The notes below the pieces were generated by a model. That model was not told where the DNA came from, ran no database searches, and saw only the letters and a program-made list of their open reading frames with translations. From assembly GCA_027422505.1 (NCBI GenBank), contig JAPQWV010000410.1, positions 186,001-250,000 of the forward strand: a stretch of DNA of 64,000 nt. The letters are read 5' to 3'. Every line of letters starts with the position of its first letter. The stretch's first letter is position 1. Of the stretch, positions 57,824-64,000 are shown piece by piece. A program made the position numbers and the translations under genes. The stretch comes from Craterostigma plantagineum. Its lineage: Eukaryota; Streptophyta; Magnoliopsida; Lamiales; Linderniaceae.

Positions 57824-57983
57824 AAAAATCAATCTGCACCTGAGGGGCGTGTTGAAAATATAATATTTAAAAAATGATACGCTTTTTACATGGTTAAACT
57901 TTTAGTCAGAGTGATCATTCAAAAATTACCATTCGTTTACCATAGTTAATTAAAAACTATATAAAAAAAAAACTCCGTACTAC
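57418..57983. other. Intron or insertion splitting the receptor-kinase lectin region, with (AAT)n
   Basis: Lectin-coding sequence stops at ...ATTG (57984) and resumes with GKWVTISSW (57417). The family normally has no intron here. The join could be spliced as a GC-AG intron (donor ACAG/GCATGT, acceptor TGTACAG/G). Equally, ACAGG stands at both edges and could be a 5 bp target duplication of an inserted element. The segment holds an (AAT)n run of about 19 units at 57765-57822. Confidence 0.5.
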
Positions 57984-58589
57984 ATGCCTGTGGTTGCGTC
58001 GTCGATCAAAGGCATCGTGGAGAGCCAAACGTGGGAGGGTTGAGAGAAGCTCTCCCAAAGAACTTCGCCAGTAGAATTGTCTTTGAGGAAGATATTTCCA
58101 GAGTCGAGAATCTGAGCAGTGGCGGCGTTCGTCTTCTTCCTCGTGACGTTCGTAGACCATACGACCTCTTTATCGCCATTAAACAGTATGAGGTTGTTGC
58201 CATCTTTCGATATGGCGATAACGCCCGACAAGTCTCCCTTTATGGGCTTGTCTCTATTCGCAATCCAAACTACGGTTTTCTCCGAAAAAGAATTGAAGAT
58301 GCTCATATAGCGGTTGGTCGTGTTCTCTGGGGAGTAAAACCCTAGTTTGAACACATTATTTTTGGACGTTATGGAGTTAGGATCTTTGAGCGGAGAAGTG
58401 GTAGTGATGGTATCGATGCTTTGCCCTCCGTAGAAAGAAGGCAGACATATCATCATATATACGAAAAATAATGGGATATGAAACTCGATGATCTTCGGAA
58501 TACTGCGCATGTTTATATTATTGCTTTTTGGAACAAAAGACTAGTAAGTAAGTATTGTTTCTGTGACAGATTTTGTAAGCTAACCTCGT

Positions 58590-58860
58590 CATGTCTTTAA
58601 ATATACACGGGTCTTGAAATAAAGACATAATTTTCAAAAACTCCGTCAATGGTCGACGGCGAGTGTTAGTTAACTATGCTGTGTGATAGCGACGTAAGTC
58701 GTTGACCTTTGACCGACCTATATTATATGAACGGTTAGAATGTCGTGGCGTCGATCTATAGAAATGTCGTTCTTAAAATAAAATGTTTAATATTTATATT
58801 TTGATATAACATTCCACAAGTAATAAGAAATGAAGGACTCAGTGTCAAGTCAACGCTATT
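58590..58860 (-). promoter_or_regulatory. Receptor-kinase promoter with TATA box and W-box cluster
   Basis: A TATATTTAAA box lies at about 58606-58597 on the minus strand, some 90 bp upstream of the start codon. Upstream are WRKY-binding W-box cores: TTGACC at 58702-58707 and 58709-58714 on the plus strand, and TTGACT/TTGAC at 58853-58844 on the minus strand. Such clusters are typical of pathogen-inducible receptor-kinase genes. Confidence 0.55.
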
Positions 58861-60550
58861 TTCTCCTTTTCACACCCTTTGAACGTCTACTTCTTCTCGG
58901 ACGCATGTAACGTGAAGTGAGGGTAAAATCACAATAACACACACATACATATCGATGGGTTCACTTACGGCTCCCAATGTATTTATGACCTGGTCTACTT
59001 ATATACACAATGTTAATGATGACTAGTTCAACCGTTGTTGGGACAACATTCCAGTCAATATTTTGGTGTGTCTGTAAAATTTTTCAACCTTCAATTTTAT
59101 CTTTCATACCCAAAAATCGTTTATTTACTGATGTGCAGGACGTGATTAAAGACTGAATGAGCCAGGATCGAGTGGAATGAGCTGGAACGAAAATATGAGG
59201 TGCCCTTACTAAAAATAGAAGATTTGAGATCAAAAGAGAATGAGTAAAGCACTACCAAAAATAGAAGATTTGAAGAACAAAAGAGAATCAGTCAACCAGC
59301 TACCATAAATAGAAAATATGAGATCAAACGAGTTTATGAGGAGATTCGAACTCAAATTTTACTCAAATTTTACTATATTTGGGGAGATCTTCGAGGAGAG
59401 ATATTAGGAGATTCTCAACAGATCTCTTACCAATTCAAAGGGAGCCCAATGCCTATAAATAAAGGATATTTCTAGCTGCCAAAGAAGAGCTTTGATGGAG
59501 TAACTTTTGATCGACAACGAGCGAAACTCACGAGACATATTTGAGCGAACGAGACTCGAGTGATTTGATTATAGGATATCTTCATCGTTTTCATCACATA
59601 AACTCGTTTTCAAGAATTACATTAGGTTATTGGGTTGAATGATCTAATAGAGTATGGGAGTGATGTAAACTTTTAGCTCTTGTTAAAATTTCATTGTGCT
59701 TGAGTTAATAGGTATCGACGAGCACAATATATGTTGTGAGGTACAATAACATGGTTTTATGAGCTATTGAGCAGGTTTGTGAGCTTTAGCCCATAAATGA
59801 AACCACGTGAATGAAATCTTTCCCTAGTAAGCAAATCAATCTTTTTTCGATGTCCTCCTCAGTTAAACAATTCTTTACCTTAAGGCATTTTACGGAAGCC
59901 TAGGGTACCAACAAGCTGGAGATACTCTTCAGACTTGTTCTTCTCATAGTTGCTCAGCTCATCGAAGCTGCACATATCTTCACCACTCTCTATTTGTTGA
60001 GAGTTGTGGCCCAAAACTCCGTGAATAATCATCGTAGAACGATCGGGGACGAGATCGGAACGAAGAAGGATCGAAACATCCTTGCAGGTGCTGTTCACGG
60101 CCGTGTATACCAATCGACTTTTGGGCCTGATTGATGATGCTGCTCGACCCAGTCACGGCCGTTACATCCTTCCTAGCTTAGCCGTGAAGATGGGCTGTGA
60201 AGGAAGTGGCCTGCTCGCTACAGAGTTCTTGAAAGCAGTTATAACTGTTTCGGTGATCGAGTAGGAGAACCTTCTAGACGATTTATTATCTTCTATAAAT
60301 AGGAAGATTTAGCTCGACTTTTGGATTGTGAAATTAGAGGGTAAGTGGCAAACTTGTAGTCTCTGAAATTTGTTCGGAATAAAATCGAGAGGTTAATCCG
60401 TGTACGTAGACTCAAGAACGAGTCGAACCCACATAAAATTCTGTGTTCTTTTTCTGGCTGTTATTCTCTGCAGGTCTTCGAGCAATTAACACGTCAAGAT
60501 CGAATCTTTCGACTTGATCTTCACACACCCTCGAAAGATCTCTTAAAAAT
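58861..60550. other. Spacer with an unassigned coding-like ORF
   Basis: About 1.7 kb, possibly derived from an old retroelement (repeated GAACAAAAGAGAATGAGT-like segments at 59220-59300). At 60113-59880 (minus) an ORF of 77 aa reads like real protein (STMIIHGVLGHNSQQIESGE, then FDELSNYEKNKSEEYLQLVG) and may be an exon of a decayed gene; I do not recognise the family. Confidence 0.3.
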
Positions 60551-60554
60551 GCGA

Positions 60555-62770
60555 AATTGAATTATATACCAACTAAATTTTGCAATTATACCAGAAATTG
60601 AGGAGATTATACCATCTATTTTCGTTATTATACCAATAAATATTGTTATTTTAATTTTACATAGCGAAATTGAATTATATACCAACTAATTTTTGCAATT
60701 ATACTATAAATTGTGAAAATTATACCATATATTTTCGTTATTATACCATCTTTCTTCGTTATTATACCAATAAATATAGTTATGTTAATTTTATACAGCA
60801 AAATTGGAGATTATACCAACTAATTTTGCTATTATACCAGAAATTGAGGAGATTATACAATCTATTTTCGTTATTATACGGGATAAAACTTAAAATAGTC
60901 CCCGATGTTTACCCTATGAACCAATTTAGTACCCGCTGTTTCGTGTGAACCAATTTAGTCCCCGATGTTATCGAAAATGAACCAAATTGGTCCCTCCGTT
61001 AATAATTGTTAAAATCATTCAGTATTTGTTGGTATAATAACCAAAACTGTTGGTATAATCGTATCATGTGTTGGTATATTTATATGCACATTTAGTCAAA
61101 TATATGGTAGTATAATAAATAAGTTTTTCGGTACGATGTTAAACAATGTAATTCGGGTAGAATAGCTAAAACAGTTGGTATAATGCGATCTTTTGTTGGT
61201 ATAATAGTCAGAAATTGATGGAAAAATAATAATAAAAAATGAGTTTATCGGTATAATAATTGAATTTATTAGTATAATTCTTTGAATATTTGTTGGTATA
61301 ACATTCCCTTTTGTTTGTATAATACATGCCGTTCGTGGTATGTTGTGCAAAGATTATTTCATATATAAAAATTATAATAACACTACTTGTTGGTATAATA
61401 ATAATAACAATTGGTATAATAATTTTAAGTTTGATTTGGTATAAAAATTGAAACAATTGGTATAATATCTGTTTTTATTGGTAGAATTATATGTTCGATT
61501 TTGGGTATAATTAGTTATTTTCATGGTATAATACTTGCTACATGTGATGTAATAATCTGAATGATTTTTAAATCCTTAAGGAAGGGTTATTTTCATCTTT
61601 TCAAAGTTTGGGGTATTAAATAGGAAACTTTTAACATAAGGATACTGAACAGGAAGATAATTCGATGGGTATTTAAGAGGAAGTTTAAACTTCAAGTGGG
61701 ACTGATAAGGAATTTACCCTTATTTATGGGTTGATTCCTTATGCGGCCGTTTCGTTTTTTAAACTTCCTTATCAGTACGTATGATAAAAAAAAATCTTCC
61801 TTTTCAGTACCCATCTGCAAAAAAGTTGTGTGTTTAATACCCCAAACAGTGAATGGACGAAAATACCCTTTTCTGAAATTAAATTGGCATCTTGTTGATC
61901 ATTATACCAACTGTTATTCTAATTATACCAACTGTTATCATTATTATACCAAATGATATAGCGTACAATTTTGTTGGTATAATTACGACAACAGTTGGTA
62001 TAATTTCTACAGTTTTTGGTCTAATTTCAAAATCAGTTGGTATAACGTCCAATTTTACTGTAAATTATTATAACAATTTATACAAATTCATAACGTCCAA
62101 TTTCGCTGTAAATTATGATAACGCTATTTAAATTGGACATCATACCAATTATTTTGATTATTACCAACTGTAATTCTAATTATACCAACCTTTATCATTA
62201 TTATACCAAATGATATAGTGTACAATTTGTTGGTATAATTACGACAACAGTTGGTATAATTTCTACAGTTTCTGGTATAATTTCAGAATCAGTTGATATA
62301 ACGTCCAATTTCGCTGTATAAATTCGAATATCGTTATTTATTGGTATAATAACGAAAACAAATGGTATAATTTCTACAATTTCTGGTATAATATCAAAAT
62401 CAGTTGGTATAAATTTCAATTTCGCTGTAAATTATAATAACGCTACTTAAATTGGACATCATACCAACTGTTTTTATTATTATACCAACTGTTATTCTAA
62501 TTATACCAACTGTTATCATTATTATACAACTAATATAGTGTATAATTCTGTTGGTATAATTACGACAACATATGATACAATTTCAATAATTTGTGGTATA
62601 ATTGCAAAATCAGTTGGTATAATTACGTCCAATTTGCTGTAAATTATAATAACGCTATTTACTAGTACAATAACGAAAAAGATAGTATAATTTCAATATT
62701 TTCTGATATAATGTCCAATTTTGTTGGTATAATAACGAATTTTTTGGTATAATTCATGTGAAAATAATTA
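60555..62770. repeat. TATACCA/TGGTATA motif array in both orientations
   Basis: Over 40 copies of a core A(T)TATACCAA or its complement TTGGTATAAT by eye count. 60555-60880: about ten copies in the TATACCA direction within three tandem units of about 115 bp. 61025-61535: about twelve copies in the opposite direction. 61890-62700: about three tandem units of roughly 280 bp, each with TATACCA copies followed by TGGTATA copies, so each unit can fold on itself. Between them lie a GTCCCCGATGTT..GAACCAATTTAGT motif (60898-60975) and an inverted pair around 61570-61880 (GGGGTATTAAATAGGAA and TTTAATACCCC). No ORF of substance. Probably a large foldback-type non-autonomous DNA transposon or satellite; the class is unknown. 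Confidence 0.8.
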
Positions 62771-62793
62771 TTCAGCTATTTTGATATAGGAGC

Positions 62794-64000
62794 AATGTTT
62801 TAAAAAGCGTATTGCGCAGAGTGTCGTGTTTTAGTGTCAGTAGCGCGTAGCGTAAATAGCGTAGCGCGTTGCGTGAGTATTTCGAGCAAACCATTTATAA
62901 TGAAAGTATATGTATATATATGTGTAGCCTATAACCATATAAGTAAAAACACACCAATTTTAAGTAGCCTCCAATATGAAAGTAAGAAAATCTAATAAAC
63001 ATTCAAATATTGATCGTACAAATTCGAAGTTAGACATTGAAAACAAAGAGTTCAATCAAAAATAATCGGTGTCATCCAATTGTATTGGACTATCATCATC
63101 AATGCTATCAAAGATTGGAGGATTTCCACTGTCAAAGATTCTTGGAGTAATTTCGCCGAACTCTTGCATCTCCACGTCATCATGAACGTTTGTGGGATCC
63201 TTGTTTGCACCTGTAGATTTAAAGATTAATAGTCAATTATATTTATCGAATACAAAAGTATACTTACTTGAGCTTTCACCAACTCTCTTCTTTAAAACCG
63301 GGGAAGGATTTTGATCTTCAATTTCAGTATCAATCTCGATTTGCTTATCCGAGTCCAAAAGACTTTCAAAGAGGCTCGGTGGCACACTCACAATAGGATC
63401 CCCTTCAAACAACTCGTCATCAAGGATCCCCTTCAAACATTCTCCTCCCCGATCTCATTAACAATATCATCAAGATACTTGAAAATCAAATCACCATTTT
63501 TGATAGAGTCAGAAACATCAACGGATTTCAGAAAAAAAGTGCCACAGGACTATTAATGAGAAAATTCAGCAAAGCTCTATTATTCCCATCCGTCCATCCA
63601 TCGGACATCACTGTACAACCATATGTTTTCCAAACATTTTTATGCTCCTCATAAATAATATTAATGTCATTTACCTCAGATTTAAGCAACCTTGTTCGGA
63701 GCTCATGCATAGAAGGAGGTTTGTACCCTTTGCCATATTCTGCAATTCCCTCAACCATTGGTAACCAGTGAGGATCATTGACGACATTGAAAGAAAGCCC
63801 GGCAGAGTACATGAAACGAGCAACTCTACGATCAATATCTTTTTTCAATTCTTTCTTGTATGAGGAATTAATAGTTGTCTGCCTCGGTACCGAACTAACA
63901 AACTTATCCAATGCGCCGATGCCTTTAGAATTGCTATTGCTACCTCCTTGTGAAACCCCGTCCCCATCAGAAATGGACAATCTACTGCCGCTTGGACCCT
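62794..64000 (-). mobile_element. hAT element end with transposase, running off the window
   Basis: The element's right-hand end on the minus strand is CAATGTTTTAAAAAGCG at 62794-62810, followed by repeats of GTAGCGCGT. Inside lies a damaged hAT transposase gene. The opposite terminus is beyond position 64000. The terminal sequence resembles the CAnTGTTGTAAAA termini of the MITEs at 10531 and 20972. Confidence 0.75.
63233..64000 (-). pseudogene. hAT transposase (DUF659 type), damaged and partial
   Basis: The open frame from the window edge to about 63540 reads GALDKFVSSVPRQT, then IDRRVARFMYSAGLSFNVVN and GCTVMSDGWTDGNNRALLNF, then LINSP: the region between the BED-finger side and catalytic core of DUF659 hAT transposases. 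At 63540 a T-run shifts the frame; a further stretch (SDSIKNGDLIFKYLDDIVNE, IGEENV) continues in another frame to 63440. Then the sequence jumps to a C-terminal tail (GILDDELFEGDPIVSV, RVGESS) at 63430-63270, so most of the catalytic core and dimerisation domain is missing. A 15 bp repeat GGATCCCCTTCAAAC lies at the junction (63396-63410 and 63424-63438). Not functional. Confidence 0.8.

Larger units (their letters stand above)
49785..58510 (-). pseudogene. S-domain (G-type lectin) receptor-like kinase, interrupted by a Copia element
   Basis: Minus-strand gene, start at 58510 with a signal peptide (MRSIPKIIEFHIPLFFVYMM). Parts in order: bulb-lectin domain to 57984 (FKLGFYSPENTTNRYMSI, VVWIANRDKPI), S-locus glycoprotein and EGF-like region 57417-56800 (YRSGPWNGQIFIG, CDIYGKCGPFGVC), PAN domain 56790-56590 (CLKNCSCVAYA), transmembrane exon 56520-56409, juxtamembrane exon to 56204, then, after the 5.1 kb Copia insertion, [20 protein letters not shown], kinase exons 50938-50713, 50650-50401, 50300-50170 and the C-terminal exon ending 49785. 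Lesions: the Copia insertion inside an exon and a frameshift near 56795 before the PAN domain. The catalytic loop reads HRELKASN instead of HRDLK. Family role: plasma-membrane receptors in self-incompatibility or defence. Confidence 0.88.

Noticed and set aside
49785..58510. Reading the receptor kinase as a functional gene with a giant Copia-containing intron
   Set aside because: The Copia insertion lies in the middle of an exon ([15 protein letters not shown]) with its target duplication, and a separate frameshift precedes the PAN domain.
61096..62419. Several Ile/Tyr-rich ORFs of 70-90 codons in the TATACCA array
   Set aside because: They are translations of the tandem repeat itself (IIPTxxIIP patterns) and occur on both strands; not genes.
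60555..62770. Short regularly spaced repeats that look CRISPR-like
   Set aside because: The repeat core is only 8-10 bp, spacing is irregular, orientation alternates, the spacers themselves are repeated, and this is a plant nuclear genome without cas genes.

Overview
This is a 64 kb piece of a plant nuclear genome. The genes carry plant GT-AG introns, the families are plant families (cellulose synthase, ACT-domain STY kinase, KIB-type F-box proteins, S-domain receptor kinase, GeBP), and the spacers are AT-rich and packed with Copia, Gypsy, hAT, Stowaway, SINE and LINE remains. A eudicot is clear. An asterid such as a Lamiales species is only my guess. All assignments come from reading translations; no search was run.

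Layout. 0.1-3.9 kb: a minus-strand CESA6-clade cellulose synthase, rearranged in its middle and running off the left edge. 5.7-8.3 kb: an ~850 bp direct repeat flanking a Copia LTR-gag fragment. 8.7-13.5 kb: two convergent F-box/DUF295 paralogues, one intact (+) and one decayed (-). 14.1-18.7 kb: a complete 16-exon ACT-domain protein kinase (566 aa, minus). 19-23.5 kb: nested small transposons (Stowaway inside a hAT-like element; SINE inside a hAT MITE). 23.9-25.2 kb: a single-exon F-box/kelch gene. 26.4-27.5 kb: the first four exons of a serine decarboxylase, cut off by transposable elements.

27.5-42.5 kb is a transposon graveyard. It holds Copia fragments lying head to head, a pyruvate-kinase-like pseudogene split by a Copia LTR element and partly inverted, and a GC-rich hAT MITE containing a circularly permuted Gypsy pol fragment. 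44.4-47.5 kb: a 5'-decayed syntaxin (Qa-SNARE) with a LINE in an intron, a three-domain ubiquitin-like protein, and a GeBP/DUF573 transcription factor.

49.8-58.5 kb: an S-domain receptor kinase gene interrupted in an exon by a young, nearly complete Tnt1-like Copia element (two 491 bp LTRs, AAAAC target duplication). 60.5-62.8 kb: an unusual array of over 40 TATACCA/TGGTATA motifs in both orientations. 62.8-64.0 kb: the end of a hAT element with a damaged DUF659 transposase.

The genes do not form a pathway; the neighbourhood is ordinary plant gene order heavily remodelled by transposons. Genes that look intact are the 8.7 kb F-box gene, the STY kinase, the F-box/kelch gene, the ubiquitin-like gene and the GeBP gene. 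The most notable structures are the TATACCA array, the permuted Gypsy insertion with identical breakpoints, and the LTR-linked inversion of the pyruvate-kinase pseudogene.
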